From OLB23 sp965230965 (lineage in GTDB: Bacteria; Patescibacteriota; Microgenomatia; UBA1406; HO2-37-13b), in NCBI GenBank assembly GCA_965230965.1, contig OZ246401.1, forward strand, positions 434,001 to 498,000: a stretch of DNA of 64,000 nucleotides. Direction: 5' to 3'. This document shows, one piece after another, positions 7,976-16,803 of the stretch. The first letter of the stretch is position 1. Each line of letters starts with the position of its first letter. The notes under the pieces were generated by a model. It saw only the letters and a list, made by a program, of their open reading frames with translations, searched no databases and had not been told where the DNA came from. Made by a program: the position numbers and the translations under genes.

Positions 7976-9385
7976 TTAAGCCGCAAGGCGGCGAAGAGTT
8001 TCAGATTTACCAAGAATCACAAGCGATTCATTGATTGGAGGAGTGACTTTTTTTCCGGTGATCGCTAATCGAATTAACATGAAGAATTTGCCAAATCCAA
8101 TTTCTTCTTTTTCTGCAAGTTTCTGCAATACATCATTCAGCGTCTCTAAATTCCATGCATATTCTTCAACACCCTCTAATGCTGCGTTGATTTTTTGTAA
8201 TAATTCTTTTTCTTCATCTTTAAATTCAGTTTCATGCGTTGGTGCTTCAATAAAAAACCGCGCATATTCATCAAATTCTTTCAATGTTTTTATTCTTTCT
8301 TGAACAAGTGGCGTAACTCTTTTAATAAGTTCCTCAGAGTAATCGCCAAGATTATATTGTTTGACAAAATCGATAATTTTTTGTGCCAATTCATCAGTTT
8401 TCATTGCACGAATATATTCTCCATTCATCCACATTAATTTCTGCAAATCAAAACGTGCCCCTTGCGATGTGACTGTTTCGATATCGAGTACATCAATAAA
8501 TTCTTGAAGTGTATATATTTCTTTATCGTCGGGATGATTCCACACAATATTTGAAAGATAATTCAGAACGGCTTCAGGAAGAAAACCGGATTCTCTATAA
8601 AAATCTACCGATGCATGACCAAAGCGCTTACCCAGTTTTCCTGGGCCTTGGTCATTCAATATAAGTGGCAGGTGCGCATGTACCGGCATTTCCCAACCAA
8701 AAAATTCATAGAGCAATACATGTTTTGGTGTAGAGGGAATCCATTCTTTGCCTCTGAAAATATGGGTTATTTCCATAAGGTGATCATCAACTACAACGCC
8801 GAGATGGTATGTTGGAAAACCATCAGATTTTAATATGACCTGGTCATCAAGGGTATTGCTGTCAAATTCGATATCGCCGATTATAAGATCATGAAAGATG
8901 ACTTTTTTATTTTCAGGAATTTTCATGCGAATGACATGTTCGGCGTTATTAGCAAGTTTTTCTTTTGCTTCTTCTGGAGACAGATTGCGACAATGCTTGT
9001 CATACATTGGTAGCTCCTTATTTTTTTGCTGTTCTTCTCGCAGTTGATCAAGGCGTTCTTTTGTGCAAAAACAATAATATGCATGGCCTTTCTCAATAAG
9101 CTCTTCCGCATGCTTCTTATATATTTCCAGCCGCTCAGACTGTCTATACGGGCCATACTTTCCCCCTTTCCTCGGACTCTCGTCCTCGGAAAGCCCAAAC
9201 CAATCGAGGGCACTAAACACTACCTCCTCTGCCCCCTCGACAAACCTGGCGCGGTCAGTATCTTCTAAGCGCACAACAAACTTACCGCCATGCTTTTTTG
9301 CATATGCATAGTCAAATAACACCTGATATATCGTTCCGATATGTGGGAAGCCCGTCGGAGACGGAGCAATACGTGTGCGAACCAT
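7976..9385 (-). CDS. gltX: Glutamate--tRNA ligase
   Basis: A 469-residue class I aminoacyl-tRNA synthetase that charges tRNA-Glu. The HIGH motif reads PHIGT (residues 14-18) within RIAPSPTGFPHIGT, and the second signature is KLGKRFG (near 250), a common variant of KMSKS. The C-terminal half is the helical anticodon-binding domain. I chose the ATG at 9385 because the synthetase fold starts there and a TATAAT box ends six bases upstream; the frame extends 14 codons further but that part overlaps the divergent promoter. Whether it also charges tRNA-Gln, as expected where GlnRS is absent, cannot be judged from this window. Confidence 0.96.
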   Translation of the reverse strand: MVRTRIAPSPTGFPHIGTIYQVLFDYAYAKKHGGKFVVRLEDTDRARFVEGAEEVVFSALDWFGLSEDESPRKGGKYGPYRQSERLEIYKKHAEELIEKGHAYYCFCTKERLDQLREEQQKNKELPMYDKHCRNLSPEEAKEKLANNAEHVIRMKIPENKKVIFHDLIIGDIEFDSNTLDDQVILKSDGFPTYHLGVVVDDHLMEITHIFRGKEWIPSTPKHVLLYEFFGWEMPVHAHLPLILNDQGPGKLGKRFGHASVDFYRESGFLPEAVLNYLSNIVWNHPDDKEIYTLQEFIDVLDIETVTSQGARFDLQKLMWMNGEYIRAMKTDELAQKIIDFVKQYNLGDYSEELIKRVTPLVQERIKTLKEFDEYARFFIEAPTHETEFKDEEKELLQKINAALEGVEEYAWNLETLNDVLQKLAEKEEIGFGKFFMLIRLAITGKKVTPPINESLVILGKSETLRRLAA

Positions 9386-9391
9386 GTGTGT

Positions 9392-9414
9392 ATTATAGCA
9401 ATTTAATCTATAAT
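9392..9414. promoter_or_regulatory. Divergent promoter region for gltX and the next gene
   Basis: Two perfect TATAAT hexamers on opposite strands lie 11 bases apart: 9392-9397 for gltX (minus) and 9409-9414 for the plus-strand gene. Each ends six or so bases before its own ATG, so both transcripts should start at the start codon. Confidence 0.6.
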
Positions 9415-9420
9415 CAAGGT

Positions 9421-10491
9421 ATGTCACTCAGTGAGTTTTCATATTATCTGCGAAAATACGGTCCTGTAGCCATTTTAGGCCTCATTCTTTTTGTTCTTTT
9501 CTTCATGATCGTGTCACTCACATTAAAAACATTGACCAACAGACCAGTTCAACAAGTCTTTACACCAGCTTTTGGAAGATTGACAGCCAACCATTTCACA
9601 ATGAAAATTGATTATCCTGCCAATCCACAATTTACCATCGACAATATTGAGGGTCGCCCTATAACCGCTACGCTTTCTGCAGCAATTTTCTATATTCCTC
9701 CACCAATAACACGATTTGGCTATGTGCAAAATATTTCATTAATGGCAAAAGCCGCAGGATTTAATACCGAACAGGAAAAATATATATTAAATGACACAGC
9801 AGCAACATTTGAGAATGCACAACAAAAATTAGATATCGATATTCGCAATTTTAACTTTACGTTTGAGACAAAGTTTGAGTCTCAGCCAGATCTTTTTGCA
9901 TCAACGACAATCCCTGGCGAACAGGTTATTTTGGAACAAGCAAAAACATTTTTGAGGAAAATGGATCGATACCCAGAGGTTTTTTCAGCTGGGACAGAAC
10001 ATGTTATCTATCTGAGATTTGACCCAATCACGAAGAGTTTTAACGTTGTGGATAAGTTTGAAGACGCAAATGTGGTGGAAGTTGATTATTTTCCTCCGGA
10101 TGTGGATGGGTTCCCGATAGTGGCACCCAAGTATTTTAATAGTCAGAATTATGTGGTGATGACATTTATTCCGCAGGGATCAAAATCTGCAATACCGAAA
10201 ATATTAAAGGCACAAATTAAGTACTTTGATAAAAATCCTGAGGGGCATGCGTATCCTGTGAAAACGGGTGATGAAGCTTGGCAAGAATTAATAAGTGGTA
10301 AAGGTACTATTGTATCTGCGGGTGAAAATTCAAATAAGATTACTGTACGACAAATGTTTATGGGGTATTTTGAGCCAGATGAGTATCAGGAATTCTTTCA
10401 GCCAGTATATGTGTTTTTGGGTGACAATAATTTTGCTGCGTATGTGCCTGCTGTTGCGACAGGATATATAGCGACCGAATCTGCAAATTAA
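9421..10491 (+). CDS. Membrane-anchored extracytoplasmic protein of unknown function
   Basis: A 356-residue protein with one N-terminal membrane segment (about residues 16-38) and a large outer domain rich in beta-type alternation and aromatic residues. A repeated feature is a pair of similar beta regions, the last ending in QPVYVFLGDNNFAAYVPAV, a style seen in exported domains related to the YycH/YycI and PepSY-like folds; I only note the likeness. No Cys is present. The ATG chosen lies six bases after a perfect TATAAT, while the longer frame upstream overlaps gltX. The gene stands alone between gltX and the RHH regulator. Confidence 0.6.
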   Translation: MSLSEFSYYLRKYGPVAILGLILFVLFFMIVSLTLKTLTNRPVQQVFTPAFGRLTANHFTMKIDYPANPQFTIDNIEGRPITATLSAAIFYIPPPITRFGYVQNISLMAKAAGFNTEQEKYILNDTAATFENAQQKLDIDIRNFNFTFETKFESQPDLFASTTIPGEQVILEQAKTFLRKMDRYPEVFSAGTEHVIYLRFDPITKSFNVVDKFEDANVVEVDYFPPDVDGFPIVAPKYFNSQNYVVMTFIPQGSKSAIPKILKAQIKYFDKNPEGHAYPVKTGDEAWQELISGKGTIVSAGENSNKITVRQMFMGYFEPDEYQEFFQPVYVFLGDNNFAAYVPAVATGYIATESAN

Positions 10492-10528
10492 TCTTCTTTT
10501 AACCTTCATATGATAAGCTGTCAGCATT

Positions 10529-10846
10529 ATGAGTGTTGATAAATCTTATACAAGGCGCAGCGGCAAGGTCATAAGCATCTCGCTACCTAGATATCTCATC
10601 GATTTTATAGATAAGATGATGCGCGAAAAGCACTATAAAACAAGAAGTGAGTTTATCCGCTATGTATTACACCTGTACCAAGATAAATTTATCGTAAGGA
10701 AGTTGGATACGGTATCTAAAGAGGAAAGGGATGAAGCTAACAAGTACAAAATGAAAAAACATTTTGAAGATATCGGTCATCTTTCGCAACTTATTGCTAA
10801 TACGATTATCTCATCAAAGAAAGCTGGCGTACTTGAAGACGAATAG
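10529..10846 (+). CDS. Ribbon-helix-helix (CopG/Arc-like) DNA-binding protein
   Basis: A 105-residue protein. Residues 10-50 have the ribbon-helix-helix form: a beta strand GKVISISLP, then a helix YLIDFIDKMMREK and a second helix KTRSEFIRYVLHLY with the conserved turn between them. The C-terminal half is a charged helix that could bind a partner or a ligand. It is probably a transcription regulator or an orphan antitoxin; no toxin-like gene adjoins it. A 56-base repeat that also occurs near gap lies 37 bases downstream, but a link is only a guess. Confidence 0.8.
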   Translation: MSVDKSYTRRSGKVISISLPRYLIDFIDKMMREKHYKTRSEFIRYVLHLYQDKFIVRKLDTVSKEERDEANKYKMKKHFEDIGHLSQLIANTIISSKKAGVLEDE

Positions 10847-10883
10847 TAACAAACATTTCCCCTACTACTCTATTTTATGACAT

Positions 10884-10939
10884 GAAAAATTGTCATACAC
10901 GTGTCATGCATCATGTATTACAAGTGTCATACGATTTTC
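10884..10939. repeat. Copy A of a 56-base dispersed repeat
   Basis: Begins GAAAAATTGTCATACACGT and ends AGTGTCATACGATTTTC, the same ends and the same total length as the copy at 28651-28706, with a more variable centre. It contains three GTCAT units, and its ends form an imperfect inverted repeat. It lies in non-coding DNA downstream of the RHH gene. Confidence 0.75.
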
Positions 10940-11005
10940 CCACCTGTAAAAATTAACTCTGAGAAATTGGGATATTGAATGAATCGGAGAAGAAAAGGTA
11001 ATAAA

Positions 11006-11032
11006 CCGGGCGGGAGACGTGCTCCCGCCCGG
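11006..11032 (-). terminator. Strong intrinsic terminator of the acidic small gene
   Basis: An 11-bp perfect stem CCGGGCGGGAG / CTCCCGCCCGG with a five-base loop, followed on the minus strand by TTTATTACC. A smaller hairpin (GGGCC-GTGT-GGCCC, 11069-11082) directly follows the stop codon. Confidence 0.8.
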
Positions 11033-11081
11033 TCGTTGTCCCATGGCTCTTCGCCAGGGTCGTCGCTTGGGCCGTGTGGCC

Positions 11082-11288
11082 CTAGTTGGCGTCGCCGCCG
11101 CCGGCCTCACCGCCGGTCTCGGTCACGCCGTCGCCCTCGTCGCCGGAGCCGTCATCGCCCCCCTCGGTGTCGCTGCCGGTGTCGCCCGCGCCCTCGTCCT
11201 GGGTCTCGACATCGTCCTCGGGGCCCGTGCTCGTGCCGTCGACCACCTGGTCATCGCCGTCCGTCGTACCGATCTGCTGCGTCGTCAT
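11082..11288 (-). CDS. Small, very acidic Gly/Asp/Glu/Thr-rich protein
   Basis: A 68-residue protein of low complexity, built mostly of G, D, E and T with a few S; after MTTQQIG there is almost nothing hydrophobic, so it should be disordered and strongly anionic. It is a real gene by its signals: TATAAT at 11356-11361, a leader of about 60 bases, a strong ribosome site AAAAGGAGG ten bases before the ATG, and a long hairpin terminator after the stop. Its codons are GC-rich, quite unlike the AT-rich neighbours. No known family. Possible roles are cation or nucleic-acid-protein buffering, but this is speculation. Confidence 0.65.
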   Translation of the reverse strand: MTTQQIGTTDGDDQVVDGTSTGPEDDVETQDEGAGDTGSDTEGGDDGSGDEGDGVTETGGEAGGGDAN

Positions 11289-11383
11289 TGTGTGTGCCGC
11301 CTCCTTTTGACGGCTGAAATGGGGGTTTCTCGCGGCGACCCGCGATAGTGAGAGTATTATAGCATAAGACCTAATAAATGCAA

Positions 11384-12349
11384 CTATAAGCTCTTTTCAT
11401 AGGAAATATTTGTTTGAAGCCAGGTTACTATAGATTCCGTATCCTTGAAACGATCCTCACTTTTCATTAGAACTATAAGATACTCTCGATTATCTCGCTT
11501 ATACAACGTGATTAAATTTTCGCCTGCCAGTTCAGTTTTTCCTGTCTTCAAACCGCCTACTCCGGGGATTTTCCCAAGTAGTTGGTTTACGTTATAGAGG
11601 GCGTGAAAATGATTAAAATCGATGTCAGAAATGGTGATGCTTTTTGTAGAAACAATTTTTGAAAGCTCTTTATTCTGCAGAAGTTTGCGGCCGGCGAGAG
11701 TCAAGTCATAAGGTGTTGAAAACTGTGCGGCTTCGTCAAGTCCTGCAGGGTTTGAGAAGGTTGAATGTAGCATACCAAGATTTTTTGCTTTTGCATTCAT
11801 ACGTTTTATAAAGGCAGCGTACCCCTGCGGATCATTATCTGCCAAAACATACGCCGCGTCGTTGCCAGAATGAATCAGTGCGGCGTAGAGAATATTTTCG
11901 AAGGTCAGTTTTTCGCCAACAAGAAGATCCGCCAACTGACCTTCTGTGATTGCCCGTTTTACCGTCAACACATCGTCAAGTTTATAAAGATCCATTGCCG
12001 TAAGAGCCGTCATGACTTTTGTTGTAGATGCCGGGAAGAAACGTGTATCTTTATTTTTTTCAAAAAGCGGTGTTGCCGTTGCCAAATCAATCACATACAC
12101 ACCTTGTGCCGTTAAAAACGGCTGCACATTTCTGTCACGGACAAAAGGAATATCTTGCGCCGTGAATGTATCATCAAGCTGATTACTTTCTGAAAATAGT
12201 TCGCGATTGTAGGCAAAAATATGTGTGTAATAATTGTCGCCAGGATAAAAAAGAAGAAACGCGCTGATTATAAACAAATAAAAAAGTGTGCGTAGTTGTC
12301 CAAACGTTACGTAGCTTTGCTGTTTTTTTTGTGGCTTTTTCTTAGGCAT
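11384..12349 (-). CDS. D-alanyl-D-alanine carboxypeptidase (PBP5-like)
   Basis: A 321-residue membrane-anchored peptidase of the SxxK (S11) family that trims peptidoglycan stem peptides. After a basic N-terminus and one membrane segment (about residues 20-38), the domain shows SxxK in ASTTK, SxN in HSGN and KTG in GLKTGKT. The C-terminal beta domain of PBP5 is missing, as in many short homologues. The ATG lies inside the end of aspS, overlapping it by eight bases, so the two are coupled. A longer reading frame extends upstream inside aspS but begins with aspS-encoded sequence. Confidence 0.9.
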   Translation of the reverse strand: MPKKKPQKKQQSYVTFGQLRTLFYLFIISAFLLFYPGDNYYTHIFAYNRELFSESNQLDDTFTAQDIPFVRDRNVQPFLTAQGVYVIDLATATPLFEKNKDTRFFPASTTKVMTALTAMDLYKLDDVLTVKRAITEGQLADLLVGEKLTFENILYAALIHSGNDAAYVLADNDPQGYAAFIKRMNAKAKNLGMLHSTFSNPAGLDEAAQFSTPYDLTLAGRKLLQNKELSKIVSTKSITISDIDFNHFHALYNVNQLLGKIPGVGGLKTGKTELAGENLITLYKRDNREYLIVLMKSEDRFKDTESIVTWLQTNISYEKSL

Positions 12350-13727
12350 GTAATCCAAGTTCTTTAAGTTGGTCTTTTTCAACAACAGACGGGGCGTGCA
12401 TAACTGCTGTTTTTCCACTTGCAGAAGCGGGGAATGGGATTACTTCACGAACAGAAGGTTCGCCAAGCATTGCCATTAAAAATCTATCAATGCCTGGCGC
12501 AATACCACCGTGCGGTGGCACACCATAAGTAAATGCTTCCAACATATCTGAAAAACGTGCTTTTTGTTCTTCTGAAAAACCAATCAGATCAAAAATTTTG
12601 CTTTGGATCTCTGGCTGATGAATACGAATACTGCCCCCACCAACTTCAAAGCCATTAAGTGCCAAGTCGTGTTGCAAACCACGAACTTTTAGCGGATCGG
12701 AATCTAATAGCGCGACATCATCTGGATGCGGAGCGGTAAACATATGATGTGATGGCGCATATTTTGCATTGCCCGATCCATGATAAAAATCTTCATCACT
12801 TTGTTCTGTAAAAAGTGGGAAATCTAACACCCATGCAAAAGCCAATTCGTGTGGATCATCAGGATTCTTTCTCAAATCAGGTTTATCATTGCCATATTTT
12901 TCTTTTGCTTCCTTATGTGAGATGCGAGGCCAGGGCGATTGGGTTATATGTTTTTCAGGAAAAAGCTCTTTAATAAGATTGGTGAATAGCTCTTCAATAA
13001 GCTCCAAAATGTCATTTTGTTCAACAAAAGACATTTCGATATCAAGTTGTGAAAATTCACCATATGCGCGATCTTTTCGCGGGTCTTCATCGCGAAAGCA
13101 TCGCGCAATTTGAAAATATCTTTCAAATCCCGCGACCATTAAAAGCTGTTTATACTGTTGCGGGGACTGTGGAAGCGCATAAAATTTGCCCGGCTGCAAA
13201 CGAGAGGGAACAATAAAATCGCGGGCGCCTTCGGGTGATGTTTTTGTCAAAATTGGCGTATCGATTTCGGTAAAATACTTTTCGCTGAGAAAATCTCGGA
13301 TGTATTTCACCACCTTATTACGCACTTTAATATTCTGCGCCATTCGTGGGCGGCGCAAATCAAGATATCGATATTGTGCGCGAATTTCTTCATCAATCTC
13401 ATATCCGTCTGTGTCGATTGGCATTGGTAATGCTTTGCTCACAGAAATTACTTTGTGCTCTTGCATTTCAATTTCAATGGTTCCTGTGGCAATCTTGTCA
13501 TTGACCATATGCGCAGGACGCTCTTTGACAAGGCCCTTTATATACACAACAGATTCTGCTGAAATACCAGATAATTCTGCGCCACCAACAACTTGCACAA
13601 ACCCTGTTGTATCACGAAGATCAATAAAGACAACTTTTTTATGATCTCGAACGGTCTGCGCCCAGCCATAAAGTTCGACTGTCGTACCAACAAGCTGTGG
13701 TGTTTCGCTAATCCATGTCTTTTTCAT
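12342..13727 (-). CDS. aspS: Aspartate--tRNA ligase lacking the GAD insertion
   Basis: A 461-residue class II synthetase. The N-terminal OB-fold anticodon domain (residues 1-105) and the catalytic core are of bacterial type: QSPQQYKQLLM, FRDEDPRKDRAYGEF (motif 2) and GIDR near the C-terminus (motif 3). Bacterial AspRS is usually close to 590 residues; here the sequence passes from KPDLR straight to HELAFAWVLDFPLF, so the GAD domain is absent. The OB fold has RDHKK, where a His in this loop is associated with non-discriminating enzymes that also make Asp-tRNA-Asn; that reading is inference. A TATAAT box ends seven bases before the ATG. Confidence 0.95.
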   Translation of the reverse strand: MKKTWISETPQLVGTTVELYGWAQTVRDHKKVVFIDLRDTTGFVQVVGGAELSGISAESVVYIKGLVKERPAHMVNDKIATGTIEIEMQEHKVISVSKALPMPIDTDGYEIDEEIRAQYRYLDLRRPRMAQNIKVRNKVVKYIRDFLSEKYFTEIDTPILTKTSPEGARDFIVPSRLQPGKFYALPQSPQQYKQLLMVAGFERYFQIARCFRDEDPRKDRAYGEFSQLDIEMSFVEQNDILELIEELFTNLIKELFPEKHITQSPWPRISHKEAKEKYGNDKPDLRKNPDDPHELAFAWVLDFPLFTEQSDEDFYHGSGNAKYAPSHHMFTAPHPDDVALLDSDPLKVRGLQHDLALNGFEVGGGSIRIHQPEIQSKIFDLIGFSEEQKARFSDMLEAFTYGVPPHGGIAPGIDRFLMAMLGEPSVREVIPFPASASGKTAVMHAPSVVEKDQLKELGLHA

Positions 13728-13742
13728 AAGCCTTATTATACT

Positions 13743-15416
13743 TCACTTTACATCATTTATGATGTATCGACCCATTGCGGATAACTTAATTTTCCCTCCC
13801 CAAGTATCGATTTTAAGATTATACGCAATAGAAACTGTATCGCCAATCTTGAGCGCTTGATTCGGCTTTTCAAAAAAGGTAATTTCTAAAAAAGCCATGT
13901 CGCCATCATGCAAAAGATAGCGCGTATATTGCTTTTGTTTTCCAAAAAGAATGATGTCTTTGATCTTTCCTTGACAAACGAAAAGTGGCTGTGGATTACC
14001 AATGCCAAAAGGCTCAAGTTGTGAGAGTTTTTTTGCAAGATCAAGTGTTGCACTTTTTATAGGAATTTCAAAATCAATATCAAGCGATGGCACCAACATA
14101 TCATCGGTTATTTCTTTTTCAGCTTTTGCAAATGCCGCTATTGTAAAATCGTCAACGTTTTCTAGAGGAACAGTGAATCCAGCGGCGGCGGCATGGCCGC
14201 CAACATCAGTCAAATATTTTCTAATTTCTTTTGACGTTAAGAACTTTGTAATATCAACGCCAGATACCGATCGCACAGAAGCTTTTGCATGACCATCGGA
14301 TCGGGTCATTACAATTGTTGGCCTGCTATATTTATTCATCAGCTTACCCGCGATCAGGCCGATTATTCCTTCTTCCCAGTCATCATTGCGGACGATAATT
14401 ATTTTTTGCTTGCCGTCCGCCATTCTTTCTGCCTGTTTTTGTGCTACCGTTACAAGATTCTGACGGTCTTTATTAATCTTCCCAGCTTTGCCCGCCAGTT
14501 CTATGGCTTTTGCATATGATTTTGTACATAAAAGTCGCAACGCATCCATCGCATGCTCTAATCTTCCAAATGCATTAATACGCGGAGCAATGATATAACC
14601 AACTTCATATGGCGTGATGGGCTTTCCATCTAATCCTGACTCTTTTAATAAATGTCTAATGCCATAACGCACTGACTTTCCGTATGCTTCCAGCCCATAT
14701 TTTGCAACACTGCGCGATACACCAACCAGCGGCACCAAATCGGCAATAGTTCCAGTAGCCGCCAAAGCTACAAAATCGCGACTAAACTCATTAAAAGATT
14801 TTGCAGGTTTTCCAAATTCTTCCGCAATTTCTTTTGCAACAAAATATGAAACTCCACTCCCGGACAATTGCGTCGTATGAAAAACAGCGAAAGCATCTTC
14901 TGGTTCTTTTTCCTGTTTTTGATGATGGTCAGTCACGACGATAGCAAGACCTAATTTTTCTTTTGCATACGTAATTTGTTTGTGTGCAACAATGCCATGG
15001 TCGACACTAATAATCAATGCAGGGTCGTACGTTTCTTTAACATTATTCAATCCGGTTTCTGAAAATCCATAACCTTCTTTCTTACGATCAGGAATATAGG
15101 GCATTACTTTAAAACCCAATATATGGAGTGTTTCCCACATCACAGCCCCTCCTGTTACCCCATCGGCATCATAGTCAGAATAGACAACGATCATGCTTTG
15201 ATCTTCGTGAATTTTTTTAAGAAGTTTAATAAATGCCTGCCAATCTTTTTTAAACGAAGGTTTTTCAGTAAAAAAAGATTTCAAAGGAATTTCGGTTGGG
15301 TGGGCAGGTGTAATAAAAAGATTAGTATTCTCAATTCCTCGATCTTTTAATAAAAGTTTAATGAAATCCTCTGGAGGAAGGTGGTCGTCAATTCTGTGCT
15401 TGATATGTATTTTCAT
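13743..15416 (-). CDS. recJ: Single-stranded-DNA exonuclease RecJ
   Basis: A 557-residue 5'-3' single-strand exonuclease of the DHH superfamily used in recombination and mismatch repair. Motif I is SDYDADGVTGG (near residue 79-89), motif II is SVDHG and motif III is the VTDHH signature. The DHHA1 domain follows with GGHAAAAGFTV, and an OB-like C-terminal domain completes the usual length. The ATG at 15416 is preferred over one 12 codons upstream, which lies in the space shared with the divergent CCA-adding gene. The stop is 15 bases from aspS. Confidence 0.95.
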   Translation of the reverse strand: MKIHIKHRIDDHLPPEDFIKLLLKDRGIENTNLFITPAHPTEIPLKSFFTEKPSFKKDWQAFIKLLKKIHEDQSMIVVYSDYDADGVTGGAVMWETLHILGFKVMPYIPDRKKEGYGFSETGLNNVKETYDPALIISVDHGIVAHKQITYAKEKLGLAIVVTDHHQKQEKEPEDAFAVFHTTQLSGSGVSYFVAKEIAEEFGKPAKSFNEFSRDFVALAATGTIADLVPLVGVSRSVAKYGLEAYGKSVRYGIRHLLKESGLDGKPITPYEVGYIIAPRINAFGRLEHAMDALRLLCTKSYAKAIELAGKAGKINKDRQNLVTVAQKQAERMADGKQKIIIVRNDDWEEGIIGLIAGKLMNKYSRPTIVMTRSDGHAKASVRSVSGVDITKFLTSKEIRKYLTDVGGHAAAAGFTVPLENVDDFTIAAFAKAEKEITDDMLVPSLDIDFEIPIKSATLDLAKKLSQLEPFGIGNPQPLFVCQGKIKDIILFGKQKQYTRYLLHDGDMAFLEITFFEKPNQALKIGDTVSIAYNLKIDTWGGKIKLSAMGRYIINDVK

Positions 15417-15438
15417 GTGATTGTAGTAAAATATCGCT

Positions 15439-16803
15439 ATGCAATTGCCCAAACCTTTGCCTCAATATATCGAACATTTTATGCAGACATTCCGTGAAAA
15501 CGGTTATCTTATCTATGCAGTAGGAGGCCCCGTTCGGGATCAGCTTCTGCAACGTCCTGTTTATAACTGGGATTTTACGACAAATGCGACACCTGAGCAA
15601 ATGCTCAAGCTTTTTCCTGATGCATTTTGCAATAACGACTTCGGTACGGTGAGTATTATCATACAGGACAAAGATGAAAAAATTCTTACAGAAGTGACGC
15701 CTTTCCGAAATGAAAGTTCATATTCAGACAATCGCCATCCGGACAAGATTGAATGGGCACAAACGCTTGAAGAAGATGTGAAGCGACGCGATTTTACCAT
15801 TAATGCTCTGGCGACAGATGGAAAAGAGATTATTGATTATGTGAATGGACTGGAAGATATGGAAAAGAAAGTTGTGCGCGCAGTTGGCGACGCCAACAAG
15901 CGCTTTGAAGAAGACGCGCTCCGGCTCATGCGAGCAATCCGATTTGCAACGCAGCTGGAATTTATGATCGAAGAAGAAACAAAAGCTGCGATAGAGAAAA
16001 ATTCAGGGCGGATTACCAATATATCATGGGAGCGCATTCGTGATGAATTCTTAAAAATACTTGCAAGCGATCATCCTGCTGAGGGAGTTTTATTTTTAAA
16101 GCAAACAGGATTATTGAAACATATCCTTCCGGAGGTAGAAGCATGTTTTGGTATTGAACAAAAAAGTCCTGGCCGACATCATGTGTTCGATGTGGGAACA
16201 CATTTAATCGAAGCGCTGCGCGGCTGCCCTTCGGGCGACCCAATAACACGCTTTGCAACACTCCTCCACGATATTGGAAAGGCGGGCACATATGCAAAAG
16301 ATCCTGAAACGGGCACCATTACATTTTACAACCATGAAATGGTCGGCGCCCAACAGACAGAAGCGATCGCAGATCGCTTTAGGCTTTCAAAAAAAGACAA
16401 AGCGAAGCTTGTAACATTAGTGCGCTATCACATGTTCCCTGTAAGTGAAAATCAAACTGATAGCGCGCTGCGACGATTCATTCGTACAATCGGCGTCGAT
16501 AACCTCAACGAAATGCTTGCATTGCGTACAGGTGACCGCATCGGAGGAGGGGCAACCCCCACGTCATGGCGTACCGAACTTTTCAAAAAACGACTTATCG
16601 AAGTCCAGAAAAAACCATTCACCGTCGCGGATTTAAAAATTTCTGGTCATGATGTGATGAAAGAATTGAATGTAAAACCAGGTCCAGAAGTAGGAAAGAT
16701 TTTGAACGATCTCTTTGAAAAAGTCGTAGAAAAAAATCTACCTAATGACCGCGATGTTCTTCTCCAATCGTTGTTAGCTCACCGTGACCAGGATACACAA
16801 TAG
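15439..16803 (+). CDS. cca: CCA-adding tRNA nucleotidyltransferase with HD domain
   Basis: A 454-residue class II nucleotidyltransferase. The N-terminal palm shows GGPVRDQLL (29-37), followed by YNWDFTTNATPEQ, where most relatives have DWD; Asn43 thus replaces the first metal-binding Asp. RRDFTINA and the RAIRFATQLEF region of the neck follow, then an HD phosphohydrolase domain (TLLHDIGKAG near 281). Both tRNA genes in this window lack an encoded CCA, which favours a role as a CCA-adding enzyme rather than poly(A) polymerase. The last 62 bases overlap the convergent hydrolase gene. Confidence 0.9.
   Translation: MQLPKPLPQYIEHFMQTFRENGYLIYAVGGPVRDQLLQRPVYNWDFTTNATPEQMLKLFPDAFCNNDFGTVSIIIQDKDEKILTEVTPFRNESSYSDNRHPDKIEWAQTLEEDVKRRDFTINALATDGKEIIDYVNGLEDMEKKVVRAVGDANKRFEEDALRLMRAIRFATQLEFMIEEETKAAIEKNSGRITNISWERIRDEFLKILASDHPAEGVLFLKQTGLLKHILPEVEACFGIEQKSPGRHHVFDVGTHLIEALRGCPSGDPITRFATLLHDIGKAGTYAKDPETGTITFYNHEMVGAQQTEAIADRFRLSKKDKAKLVTLVRYHMFPVSENQTDSALRRFIRTIGVDNLNEMLALRTGDRIGGGATPTSWRTELFKKRLIEVQKKPFTVADLKISGHDVMKELNVKPGPEVGKILNDLFEKVVEKNLPNDRDVLLQSLLAHRDQDTQ

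Noticed and set aside
9298..9420. 41-codon N-terminal extension of the membrane-anchored protein
   Set aside because: It is antisense to the first part of gltX and includes the TATAAT promoter boxes; the residues are not conserved-looking.
10865..10940. CRISPR-like repeat because of recurring GTCATAC units
   Set aside because: Only short units within one 56-base element, with no regular spacers, and the sole other copy is 18 kb away. No cas genes in the window; the Cas4-like nuclease at 18790 lacks any CRISPR context.
10979..11348. Long plus-strand frames (over 100 codons, Arg/Pro-rich and Ala/Gly-rich) in the GC-rich island
   Set aside because: They are shadows of the minus-strand acidic gene and its terminator. 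They contain the hairpin within the coding part, have no ribosome site and show low-complexity translations expected from the reverse reading of Gly/Asp codons.
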